DNA of 39,128 nt, taken from positions 1 to 39,128 of the forward strand of contig CADBRX010000065.1 of NCBI GenBank assembly GCA_902797175.1. The letters are read 5' to 3'. Under the pieces are notes generated by a model, which worked only from the letters and a program-made list of their open reading frames with translations, searched no databases and was not told where the DNA came from. Positions 30,488 through 38,063 of this stretch are shown piece by piece. This DNA comes from an uncultured Coriobacteriaceae bacterium. Lineage in GTDB: Bacteria; Actinomycetota; Coriobacteriia; Coriobacteriales; Atopobiaceae. The translations under genes and the position numbers were made by a program. Position 1 is the stretch's first letter. Each line of letters opens with the position of its first letter.

Positions 30488-31309
30488 TTAGAGTGAGAGT
30501 CCCTCGCCAAGCGCCAGCGCATGCACGCGATCGGGGTTCTTCACTTCCGCCTCGAGGCGCTCGGGGTCCCCGTTGAAGGGGGTGAACTCCGGAGCGTCCA
30601 CGCAGCCCCAGTGGATGAGCAGCAGCTGGGAATCGGGGTACTGGTTGGCCAGCTCCACGGCACCCTTGAAGCCGATGTGCCAGAAGTTGTCGGCAAAGTC
30701 AAAGAGCATCATGTCGGGAGCGGTCGGCCACTCGAGGAACTCGGGCAGCGGACGCGAGTCGCTCGGCAGCCAGATGGTTCCGTCGGGCGTGTCGATCCAG
30801 TAGCCGCAGTACTCTTTGCGCTCCCAAGTGCGCTCGGCGGCATGCTTGCCGTACTGCTGCCAGTTGTGCCACGTGGGCGTGAGGGTAAAGGTTATGCAGC
30901 CCACCTTGAACGACTCGCCGATGTCATGACCGATGGCGTTCTCAACGCCCTCCTCCTCACGGGCGACCTGCGCCACGTACTGCGTCGCGTGCAGCTCGCC
31001 GTACTTTCCCCGCAGCTCACCAAGGCAGATGCGCGCAAAGTGGTCGTTGTCGATGTGGGTGTAGAGCACCGCGTCAAAGGCGGGCACATCCGCCGGCAGG
31101 ATGGGGGGCTCGACCAGCGTGGGCATGTCAAAGCCCACCAGCAGCGGATCGCACATGACCACGGTGCCACGGCTGTTCAGCAGAAAGCCCGCATTTCCGA
31201 GCCAGTAGACGGTTGTCTTGTCAGAGGGGCCAAACGCCTCGGCAGGAAGCGCCACCGTCTCTCTCGGCATGGCCTGACCTGCCGCGCTCCTACGAATCTC
31301 TACGCTCAT
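30488..31309 (-). CDS. MBL-fold metallo-hydrolase
   Basis: This is a 273-residue protein of the metallo-beta-lactamase superfamily, UlaG/YcbL-like in general layout. The strand VYWLGNAGFLL near residue 35 and the metal-binding segment LYTHIDNDHF are clear. In that segment the usual HxHxDH reads HxDxDH, so the second histidine is Asp. WHNWQQYGKHA, LPSDSRPLPE and LLIHWGCVDAPEF supply further histidine and aspartate ligands. Hydrolysis of an ester, lactone or phosphodiester is expected; the substrate is unknown. The ATG at 31309 follows GAGAGGAACACATC. It lies downstream of the flavodoxin-fold gene on the same strand. Confidence 0.85.
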   Translation of the reverse strand: MSVEIRRSAAGQAMPRETVALPAEAFGPSDKTTVYWLGNAGFLLNSRGTVVMCDPLLVGFDMPTLVEPPILPADVPAFDAVLYTHIDNDHFARICLGELRGKYGELHATQYVAQVAREEEGVENAIGHDIGESFKVGCITFTLTPTWHNWQQYGKHAAERTWERKEYCGYWIDTPDGTIWLPSDSRPLPEFLEWPTAPDMMLFDFADNFWHIGFKGAVELANQYPDSQLLLIHWGCVDAPEFTPFNGDPERLEAEVKNPDRVHALALGEGLSL

Positions 31310-31456
31310 GATGTGTTCCTCTCGTCGCGTTCTCTTTCCCGCCAACCAAAGTATGCGCTGAAGGGCGGGGCTTCACAATCGGTAGACGCGTGCCGGCGTC
31401 CACAAATGGACAAAAACCAAGGCAGCTCACTTCGGGCCGCCATTGCGTCGAATGGC

Positions 31457-31990
31457 CTACAGTGACCGTCCAAGCTGGTAGGCCTCTTGCAGATGGCTCG
31501 AACGCTTGGTCATGCCCGTGGTGCCACACCCATAGCCCAGCACGCGACCACAGTCCTGCCAGCAAAGGTAACGCACCAGCGTGTTGTAGTGCGCCTCAAG
31601 CGCCTCGAAGGTCCAGCTGTCAGCATTCCAGGCAACGGTGAGCAGGGCGCTCTTCATCCGCTTGCGCGTGATGGAGGCGTTGACAGAGCAGAAGCGGTCA
31701 ATCACGCACTTGAGCTGTGCGGCCATGCCGTAGTAATACAGCGGTGTGGCCAGCACCAGCATGTCGGCCGCCAGGATCTGCTCGCGCAGGCCGTCCATGT
31801 CGTCGTGCTGCACGCACGGGCCCTCATAGCCGCAGGCAACGCACCCCGTGCACGGCGCAATGTCAAGCCGGTCCACATCTACGCGCGTGACCTCATGGCC
31901 CTTCTCGCGTGCGCCACGAGCAAACTCGTCAGCGAGCAGAGCCGTCGATCCGTTCAGGTTGGGACTTGCCTGCAGAACAAGAATCTTCAT
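31457..31990 (-). CDS. Flavodoxin-fold NAD(P)H-dependent oxidoreductase
   Basis: This 177-residue protein belongs to the NADPH-dependent FMN reductase group. It begins MKILVLQASPNLNGSTALLAD with the flavin phosphate loop. DIAPCTGCVACGYEGPCVQHDDM is the cysteine-containing loop, and LVLATPLYYYGMAAQLKCVIDRF is the flavin-ring loop. It is shorter than the related protein at 10797. The ATG at 31990 follows AAGGAGTTCAACTC. It is transcribed in the same direction as the MATE exporter 44 bp upstream. Reduction of quinones or other small molecules is the likely activity. Confidence 0.88.
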   Translation of the reverse strand: MKILVLQASPNLNGSTALLADEFARGAREKGHEVTRVDVDRLDIAPCTGCVACGYEGPCVQHDDMDGLREQILAADMLVLATPLYYYGMAAQLKCVIDRFCSVNASITRKRMKSALLTVAWNADSWTFEALEAHYNTLVRYLCWQDCGRVLGYGCGTTGMTKRSSHLQEAYQLGRSL

Positions 31991-32034
31991 GAGTTGAACT
32001 CCTTCAAAGCCTAGCACCTTACCATGCGTGGCAG

Positions 32035-33369
32035 CTACACCACGCGCTTTGACTTCCAGGCGCCGCTACGCCAGCGCCAAAAGAGCGCCACGGCACGGGC
32101 AAGCCAGTCGGCGCACATCGCCCACGCGATGCCCATGACCCCCATGCCAAACATCACACCGAGCACGTAGGACAGCACCAATCGCACGGCAAGCGTCGCC
32201 GCAATGGACACCCACATGGTAAAGGCCACATCGCCCGTGGCGCGCAGACCGTTGCCCAAGCACCCAGAAAACGGGAAGACCAGCGCGTTGAACGCGTTGT
32301 GCAGCGCGACCAACTGAATGACCAACGAAATCGTCTCTGGCTCGAGTGCGTAGAAACGCAGGATGAAGGGGGTTGCCACAAATACCAGCACGTTCCACGC
32401 CACCGAAAAGAGCAGGGTGACGCGCATGAGGCGCACAAAGTAGCGGTCAGCCGCCTCGACGTCTCCCGCGCCCATGCACTGGCCGATGACCGTGATGAAC
32501 ACCGGACCAAAGGCAGACCCCGCCAAGGCAGCCAAGCTCCAGATGCTCTGCGCCACGCCGTTGGCGGCTATCTGGTAGGTGCCAAAGAGTGCAACGATGG
32601 ACGAGAGTGCCACCTTGGTGAGCTGGAAGACGGCGTTCTCCGCCCCGTTGGGCACCGCAATGCCACCAATCTTGACGAGCAGCGGGGCATTCCACGCGCA
32701 GATCCAGCGCATGCGGTAGCGAACGTCAGCCTCGCGAAAGGCCAGCCAGCAGATGGCAACCGCCGACACGACACGCGCGACAAACGACGGCCACGCCACG
32801 CCCGCAACCCCCGCATGCAGCACAAAGATGCCCACGTAGTTGCCCACGACATTGACCACGTTGGAGATGATGGACACCACCATGGTGACGCTTGTCTTGC
32901 CAATGCTCCTAAAGAGCGCAGCCCCCGCGTTGTAGATGGCAAGCGCGGGGTATGAGAGGGCGGAAATGCGCAGGTATGTCATGCAGGCATCCATGACGTC
33001 CGCCTCCACGCGCCCAAACATGAGCGAAAGAAGAGGACGCGCAAAGAGGAGCACCAACACGGTCATGACCAGCGAGAAGACCGTAGAAAACATGAGCAGC
33101 TGGCTCGCCGCCTCGCTGGCGCGGTCGCGATCACCTGAGCCCACGTACTGCGACACCACGACGGCCCCGCCCGCCGCAAGTGCCGTAAACAGAAAGATGA
33201 ACACGGTATTGAACTGGTTGACCAGCGACACCCCCGCAACGGCGGCCTCGCCGGCCTGGCTGATGAAGAAGGTATCGGCCAGACCGACGAGCATGACCAG
33301 CAGCTGCTCAAAGAAGAGCGGCACGATCATGCGCGCCAGGTCACGGCCAGAAAAGAGTTCGTTTTCCAT
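32035..33369 (-). CDS. MATE-family multidrug/organic cation exporter
   Basis: This is a 444-residue integral membrane transporter of about 12 helices in two homologous halves. It opens ENELFSGRDLARMIVPLFFEQLLVMLVGLADTFFISQAGEAAVAGVSLVNQ, the typical first-helix and loop region of MATE proteins. Later it has MDACMTYLRISALSYPALAIYNAGAALFRSIGKTSVTM and PNGAENAVFQLTKV, the start of the second half. The family exports cationic drugs or metabolites in exchange for Na+ or H+. The ATG at 33369 has only a weak GGGGGTAG ribosome-binding site. It is preceded by a candidate promoter and lies downstream of an AKR gene. Confidence 0.92.
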   Translation of the reverse strand: MENELFSGRDLARMIVPLFFEQLLVMLVGLADTFFISQAGEAAVAGVSLVNQFNTVFIFLFTALAAGGAVVVSQYVGSGDRDRASEAASQLLMFSTVFSLVMTVLVLLFARPLLSLMFGRVEADVMDACMTYLRISALSYPALAIYNAGAALFRSIGKTSVTMVVSIISNVVNVVGNYVGIFVLHAGVAGVAWPSFVARVVSAVAICWLAFREADVRYRMRWICAWNAPLLVKIGGIAVPNGAENAVFQLTKVALSSIVALFGTYQIAANGVAQSIWSLAALAGSAFGPVFITVIGQCMGAGDVEAADRYFVRLMRVTLLFSVAWNVLVFVATPFILRFYALEPETISLVIQLVALHNAFNALVFPFSGCLGNGLRATGDVAFTMWVSIAATLAVRLVLSYVLGVMFGMGVMGIAWAMCADWLARAVALFWRWRSGAWKSKRVV

Positions 33370-33403
33370 AGAACGCTACCCCCAAAAGATGTTTTCACCT
33401 TTG

Positions 33404-33432
33404 AGTATGGGGGCGTGCAAGGCATATCTCAA
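33404..33432 (-). promoter_or_regulatory. Candidate sigma-70 promoter of the MATE gene
   Basis: On the minus strand TTGAGA (33432-33427, five of six) and CATACT (33409-33404, four of six) are spaced by 17 bp. They lie about 35 bp before the MATE start codon. Confidence 0.45.
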
Positions 33433-33493
33433 ATGCAATGTTTTGTTACCTTCCATGCATGCTGTGCATGGTTTGCCTACCTGGAACGCGATT

Positions 33494-34483
33494 CTAGCGC
33501 CTGTTCTGCGCCATCACGCCCACGAGCGCATGCGGCACGTAGGGCTCCTCAAGATAGGCGATGTCCTCGGGCGTGAGCACCAGGTCGGCCGCAGCTGCGG
33601 GGCCAGCGATGTGGCTCTTCTTGGTGGCGCCGACGATGGGGCTCGTCACCTTGGTCAGGAGCCACGCGAGGCTCACGGCCGTCATCGACGTCTCGTACCG
33701 CTCTGCCAGCTCGGCCACGCGCTCGATGATGACGCTGTCCTGCTCCGCCGTGGCGTCGTACTTGCCCTTGGCAAAGGTGTCCTGCTCGAGGCGCTTGCTC
33801 GTCTCGCCCGGCCTGCGCGACAGGCGTCCCGCCGCAAGAGAGCTGTACGGAACAGTGGAGATCTGGTCCTCCTCGCACAGCTGCAGAAGTTCGCGCTCGT
33901 CTTCGCGCGCAATGAGGTTCATGTGGCTCTGGATGACCTCGAAGCGTGCCCAGCCGCGCGCCTCGGCCAGCGCGTTGGCCTTTGCCAGCTGGTACGGATG
34001 GCAGTTCGAAACGCCAATCGCGCGCACCTTGCCCGCCACGACCGCGTCGTTCAAGGCCTCCATGCTCTCCTCGATGGGCGTGTGGTAGTCCCAGCTGTGC
34101 ATGTAGTAGAGGTCAATGACATCCACTCCCAAGCGCCTCAGGCTGTTGTCAAGACAGGTCTTGATGTAGTCGGCACCGCTCATGTCACGCGGCGCGTCCT
34201 TGGGCCTTGGGCTGTACTTGGTCGCGATCACCCACTGGTCACGTGGCGCAAGGGAGCGCAAAGCTGAACCCACGTATTCCTCCGACGTGCCAAAGGAGTA
34301 GGCCATGGCGGTGTCAAAGAAGGTGATGCCCGCATCCAGCGCCGCAGATATGATGTCGCGCGTGTCGTCAGGCCCCAGGGTCCAGGTGTGGAGCGCCCCC
34401 TCGCGCACCTCGCCAAAGCCCATGCAGCCCAGGCAGAACCTGCTGACCTCGATGTCCGTACGGCCCAGCTTTGCATATCGCAT
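33494..34483 (-). CDS. Aldo/keto reductase
   Basis: This is a 329-residue AKR with a complete catalytic set: FFDTAMAYSFG (Asp, Tyr), VIATKYSPR (Lys) and LYYMHSWD (His). AIGVSNCHPYQLAKAN, VIQSHMNLIARED and IVGATKKSHI are the usual barrel and cofactor blocks. It resembles the YajO/AKR11-type group that uses NADPH to reduce sugars or carbonyl compounds. The ATG at 34483 has AAGGAGG upstream. It is 66 bp downstream of the ferredoxin-fused AKR gene, with a hairpin between them, and 124 bp upstream of the MATE gene. Confidence 0.92.
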   Translation of the reverse strand: MRYAKLGRTDIEVSRFCLGCMGFGEVREGALHTWTLGPDDTRDIISAALDAGITFFDTAMAYSFGTSEEYVGSALRSLAPRDQWVIATKYSPRPKDAPRDMSGADYIKTCLDNSLRRLGVDVIDLYYMHSWDYHTPIEESMEALNDAVVAGKVRAIGVSNCHPYQLAKANALAEARGWARFEVIQSHMNLIAREDERELLQLCEEDQISTVPYSSLAAGRLSRRPGETSKRLEQDTFAKGKYDATAEQDSVIIERVAELAERYETSMTAVSLAWLLTKVTSPIVGATKKSHIAGPAAAADLVLTPEDIAYLEEPYVPHALVGVMAQNRR

Positions 34484-34504
34484 GATGCGCTACCTCCTTG
34501 TGAA

Positions 34505-34527
34505 GGGAGCCCCCAAAGGAGGCTCCC
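34505..34527 (-). terminator. Intercistronic hairpin between two AKR genes
   Basis: Seven-bp arms GGGAGCC and GGCTCCC surround a 9-base loop, just upstream of the second AKR ribosome-binding site. It lacks a T-tract, so partial termination or RNA processing is more likely than full termination. Confidence 0.4.
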
Positions 34528-34549
34528 CCGTTTCCTTGTGCCCCTTTGT

Positions 34550-35686
34550 CTAGTGCTCGAAGTGCGCAGCCACCTTCTCCAGCGTCTCGATGATGGGAAG
34601 GTGCTGCGGGCACATGCTCTCGCACTGGCCACAGCCGATGCACTCGCTCGCGCGGCCGAACTCCTTGGTCAGGTTATCGTAGTTGGTGAAGTTGATGGTC
34701 CACCCCTTGTGCTCCAGGTCGTCACGCATGTCCTCGTTGTAAAGCGAGAAGTACTCGGGGATGCAGATGTGCATGGGGCAGCCATCCGTGCAGTAGTGGC
34801 AAGCAGTGCAGGCGATGGCCGTCTGCCCGTTGATGATGTCCGCCACCTTGAAGCACGCGGAGCGCTCCTCGTCATTCAGCGGTTTGAAGTCGTCCATATA
34901 AGAGAGGTTGTCCTCCATCTGGGCAAGATTGCTCATGCCTGAGAGCACGCACATCACGTTGGGCAGGCTCGCCACAAAGCGAATGGCCCAGCTGGCAACG
35001 GAAAGGTCGGGCTCCATGCCCTTGAGGAGCTTCTCGGCCTCCTCGGGCACATTGGCCAGCGTGCCGCCCTTGATGGGCTCCATGACCACGACGGGCTTGC
35101 CATGCTTGGTCGCCACCTCGTAGCAGGCGCGCGACTGGATCCACTCGCTCTCCCAGTCAAGGTAGTTGATCTGCAGCTGCACGAACTCCATCTCGGGATG
35201 CTTGGTCAGGATCTCGCCAAGGAGCTCGGGTGCGTCATGGTACGAGAAGCCCACGTGCCGCACGAGACCTGCCGCCTTCTTGTCGAGCAGCCATTGGAAG
35301 CAGTCGTACTTCTCGTAATGCGGATAGCTGCCCGCCTCTATGCCGTGCAGCAGGTAGTAGTCAAAGTAGCCGGCACCCGTCTTCTCAAGCTGCTGGTTGA
35401 AGACTTCGTCGCGACCCTCGAGCGAGTTGAAGAAGCCGTTGTGCAGCTTGGTGGCAAGCGTGAAGCTCTCACGAGGATAGCGGTCGACCAGCGCTTCCTT
35501 GGCAACGTTTTCGCTCGCAAAGCCGTTGTACATCCACGCAGTGTCAAAGTAGGTGAAGCCTTTGGCCATGAACAGGTCAACCATCTGCTTGACCTGCTCG
35601 ACGTCGACGCTTGCACCGTCATTCGGGTCAAGCTGCGGCAGGCGCATAAGACCAAAGCCGAGCTTCTTTGCTGGTTTGAGTTCCAT
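34550..35686 (-). CDS. Aldo/keto reductase with C-terminal 2[4Fe-4S] ferredoxin domain
   Basis: This is a 378-residue protein. The AKR barrel has a normal active site: Asp48 and Tyr53 in YFDTAWMY, Lys in TLATKLHN and His in YYLLHGIE. The C-terminal ferredoxin part has ACTACHYCTDGCPMHICIP and ECIGCGQCESMCPQHLPI, enough for two 4Fe-4S clusters. Such fusions are common in anaerobes and may link carbonyl reduction to ferredoxin-type electrons. Unlike the ferredoxin-fused protein at 15266, this one keeps all catalytic residues. The ATG at 35686 follows GAGGAGAGGAATAGCT. It lies downstream of a LysR gene with a 120-bp gap. Confidence 0.93.
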   Translation of the reverse strand: MELKPAKKLGFGLMRLPQLDPNDGASVDVEQVKQMVDLFMAKGFTYFDTAWMYNGFASENVAKEALVDRYPRESFTLATKLHNGFFNSLEGRDEVFNQQLEKTGAGYFDYYLLHGIEAGSYPHYEKYDCFQWLLDKKAAGLVRHVGFSYHDAPELLGEILTKHPEMEFVQLQINYLDWESEWIQSRACYEVATKHGKPVVVMEPIKGGTLANVPEEAEKLLKGMEPDLSVASWAIRFVASLPNVMCVLSGMSNLAQMEDNLSYMDDFKPLNDEERSACFKVADIINGQTAIACTACHYCTDGCPMHICIPEYFSLYNEDMRDDLEHKGWTINFTNYDNLTKEFGRASECIGCGQCESMCPQHLPIIETLEKVAAHFEH

Positions 35687-35806
35687 AGCTATTCCTCTCC
35701 TCGAATACACAGAAAACCCCTGCTTATAAGTGTAACGTGCCATCATCCCATGCGACAAATGCCGTCTTTGGATGAAAAGCCATGCATGGTACGCATAGAT
35801 GGCACC

Positions 35807-36700
35807 TTACCTTGCGTCTTCGCACTCCTTGCGCATCGAGCGGAGAAAGGCCTCGCAGGCACGGGACAGGGGCTGGTAGCGCTTCCACACGAGATACGAG
35901 GACACCGGCTCCATGTCGGCAAACGGCACGAAGGCAAAGGGCGTGCCATCACCCGTCGCCACGATGCCGTCAAAGCTGACGGCGATTCCCAGGCCCTGCT
36001 CAACGAGCAGCGACGCGTTATAGAGCAGCGTGTAGGTCGCCACCACGTTGAAGCTCTCCTGCCCAAAGAACGTGATGGTCGGGTCGTCTTGGGACGCGGC
36101 GCTCGAGCTCTGGGCACTTGCGATGACACGCCTAGGCCGCAGCTCTTCGAGCGTTACGCTCTTCCGCCCCGCCAAGGGGTCGTCAGAGCGGACAAGCATG
36201 CCCCAGGTGTCCTTCCATGGCAGCATCAAGGAGTCATAGCGGGTAGGAGGCTCCTCTCCAAAGACGACGCCAAAGTCGAGCAGGCCCTTGTCGACACGCT
36301 CGACCACGTCGTCCCTGTTACCCGAATGAAGGCGCAGGCGTATGCCCGGATGCTTCTCCGACAGCCGCGTGACGACCTTTGCGACAGACTCGATGGCTCG
36401 AGACTCTCCGCCGCCGACCCATACGTCGCCCTCGATGTCCGCCTCGGGAGAGCGAATCTCGAGCTCTGCCCTATCGGCAAGCAGGACGATTTCTTCCGCT
36501 CGCTTGCGGAGGAGCATGCCGGCGTCGGTCAGCGTCACGCCGCGGCTCTCCCGGACGAGCAGCTCGCAACCAAGCTCGCGCTCAAGTTCCAGCAACTGCC
36601 GAGAAAGGGCGGGCTGCGTGATGTGCAGGGACCTCGCGGCACGTGTCACATTGCCTTCACGAGCAACGGCCAAAAACGAACGCAGCGTCCTGAGTTCCAT
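35807..36700 (-). CDS. LysR-family transcriptional regulator
   Basis: This is a 297-residue LysR regulator. The helix-turn-helix is GNVTRAARSLHITQPALSRQLLELERELGCELLVRESRG (about 16-54). The effector domain starts near residue 90 (GDVWVGGGESRAIESVAKVV) and has the usual GLGIAVSFDGI segment. It is divergent from the 71-aa and DUF3737 genes, with a strong dyad in the shared region, so control of that pair is the best guess. Control of the AKR genes downstream is also possible. The ATG at 36700 has CGGGGAGTATCGC upstream. The ligand is unknown. Confidence 0.93.
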   Translation of the reverse strand: MELRTLRSFLAVAREGNVTRAARSLHITQPALSRQLLELERELGCELLVRESRGVTLTDAGMLLRKRAEEIVLLADRAELEIRSPEADIEGDVWVGGGESRAIESVAKVVTRLSEKHPGIRLRLHSGNRDDVVERVDKGLLDFGVVFGEEPPTRYDSLMLPWKDTWGMLVRSDDPLAGRKSVTLEELRPRRVIASAQSSSAASQDDPTITFFGQESFNVVATYTLLYNASLLVEQGLGIAVSFDGIVATGDGTPFAFVPFADMEPVSSYLVWKRYQPLSRACEAFLRSMRKECEDAR

Positions 36701-36744
36701 GCGATACTCCCCGTCCCAGACATGTCATGCACCATCGTTATCTT

Positions 36745-36776
36745 AACTCATATTCAATAGGCATTTGTTATGAGTT
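36745..36776. promoter_or_regulatory. Candidate LysR operator dyad
   Basis: AACTCATA (36745-36752) and TATGAGTT (36769-36776) form a perfect 8-bp inverted repeat in the LysR/71-aa gene intergenic region. A second, outer pair, GTTATCT (36737-36743) and AGATAAC (36796-36802), partly surrounds it. The right arm overlaps the -35 box of the rightward promoter candidate. Confidence 0.55.
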
Positions 36777-36793
36777 GCCACACGGCATATCGT
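36765..36793 (+). promoter_or_regulatory. Candidate promoter of the 71-aa/DUF3737 operon
   Basis: TTGTTA (36765-36770) and TATCGT (36788-36793) are 17 bp apart, each matching four of six consensus bases. The start codon follows 28 bp later. Confidence 0.4.
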
Positions 36794-36820
36794 AGAGATA
36801 ACAGAAATCGAGGAGGAGTG

Positions 36821-37036
36821 ATGACCACCACCAGCAGAGAGTGCCTACGTGATGCCGGATGCTCGGACGTTTTCATAGAGAGCTATCTGGCGCGCGCCGC
36901 AACGGGAGATGACGAGACCTGCCTGCAGCTCCTCCGGCTTCATCGCTGCGAGCTCGTCTGCGCCCTGCATGAGGCGCAGAGGCCCATCGACGTGGTGGAC
37001 TGGATCATTCGTGACTTGGAGGCATCCCATGAGTAA
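36821..37036 (+). CDS. Small conserved-looking protein of unknown function
   Basis: This is a 71-residue soluble protein. It has five cysteines (8, 14, 34, 43, 47), a charged amphipathic middle (CLQLLRLHRCELVCALHEAQRPIDVVDWIIRDLE) and no signal peptide. From memory, similar short proteins with an HRCxLxxxLHxxQRxxDxxDxLI pattern occur in other gut anaerobes; I cannot verify this here. The ATG at 36821 has an excellent GAGGAGGAGTG ribosome-binding site. Its last 8 bp overlap the start of the DUF3737 gene, so the two are translationally coupled. No function can be assigned; the cysteines suggest possible metal binding or redox sensing. Confidence 0.8.
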   Translation: MTTTSRECLRDAGCSDVFIESYLARAATGDDETCLQLLRLHRCELVCALHEAQRPIDVVDWIIRDLEASHE

Positions 37037-37901
37037 CTGTGATTGCTGCATGATCGAGGAGCGCACGACCATTTCCGACCAGACGCTCGACGAGGAGCGC
37101 GCCCTCTACGGCCTCGCGCATGCAAATCTTGACCACGTGACCTTTGCCGGGCAAGCGGACGGGGAATCGGCTCTCAAGCAGTGCACCGACCTGGACATGC
37201 AAGACGTTCGCTTTGAGCTCCGCTATCCGCTCTGGCATGTAGACGGCCTCACGATGCGCGCGTCGACGATGACAGACACCTGCCGCGCCGCGCTTTGGTA
37301 TACGAACAACGCCTACATCGATGGCAGCGAGCTCCTGGGCATCAAGGCGCTGCGCGAGTGCTCAAACGTCACGATCGAGAACTCCCAAGTTTCGTCCTCG
37401 GAGTTTGGCTGGAGATGCCACAACGTTACGCTGGCAAACACCACCATCGACTCCGAGTATGCCTTCATGAACAGCAGGCACGTACGCCTCACCAACTGCA
37501 CCTTTGCAGGCAAGTACTCCTTCCAGTACGTTGAGGACCTCGTCATCGAAGGCGGCGTCTTTGACACCAAGGATGCCTTCTGGCACGCGCGCAACGTCAC
37601 CGTGCGCAACGCCGTGCTCAAGGGCGAGTACCTGGGCTGGTACTCGGACGGCCTCACGCTGGACCACTGCGTCACAGAAGGGACGCAGCCGCTGGTCAAC
37701 TGCCACAACCTTCGCGTCATTGACTGCGAGATGCATGGATGCGACCTCGCCTTCGAGGGCTCTGACGTTGAGGCGACCGTCCTTGGCCACGTGGATTCCA
37801 TTCGCGACCCCAAGAGCGGGCACATCACGGTCGGGTCGGTCGACGAGATCGTCCACGACACCATCTTTGGTTGCGGAGCAGAGATCACCGTCGTCGGGTA
37901 G
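37029..37901 (+). CDS. DUF3737 family protein, right-handed beta-helix
   Basis: This is a 290-residue protein of DUF3737. It has repeating strands of about 20 residues, each with a pattern such as VTIENSQVSSSEFGWRCHNVTLANTTIDSEYAFMNSRHVRLTNCTF, as expected of a right-handed beta-helix. FWHARNVTVRNAVLKGEYLGWYSDGLTLDHC is the most conserved-looking coil. No signal peptide is present, so it is probably cytoplasmic. The start ATG at 37029 has TTGGAGGCATCCC upstream inside the preceding gene. Beta-helices often bind or modify carbohydrates, but no catalytic site can be named for DUF3737. Confidence 0.88.
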   Translation: MSNCDCCMIEERTTISDQTLDEERALYGLAHANLDHVTFAGQADGESALKQCTDLDMQDVRFELRYPLWHVDGLTMRASTMTDTCRAALWYTNNAYIDGSELLGIKALRECSNVTIENSQVSSSEFGWRCHNVTLANTTIDSEYAFMNSRHVRLTNCTFAGKYSFQYVEDLVIEGGVFDTKDAFWHARNVTVRNAVLKGEYLGWYSDGLTLDHCVTEGTQPLVNCHNLRVIDCEMHGCDLAFEGSDVEATVLGHVDSIRDPKSGHITVGSVDEIVHDTIFGCGAEITVVG

Positions 37902-38063
37902 GCGGGGACACGCAAGACGTCGTCTTAGCTGCGCCTGTGCACAATTACGTCATAATAGCCCCCACTCTAACGTGCGGTTTTCCTGGACAGTGCTAGACTT
38001 TCTTGGCTTGCCACCGTGGCCTAGAGACAACAGAGCTCCCGGCCTTGCGTCGAAAGGGGCGTT

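Noticed and set aside
37902-38063. c-di-AMP (ydaO) riboswitch before kup
   Set aside because: The 162-bp gap has no recognisable ydaO consensus blocks and no terminator with a T-tract.
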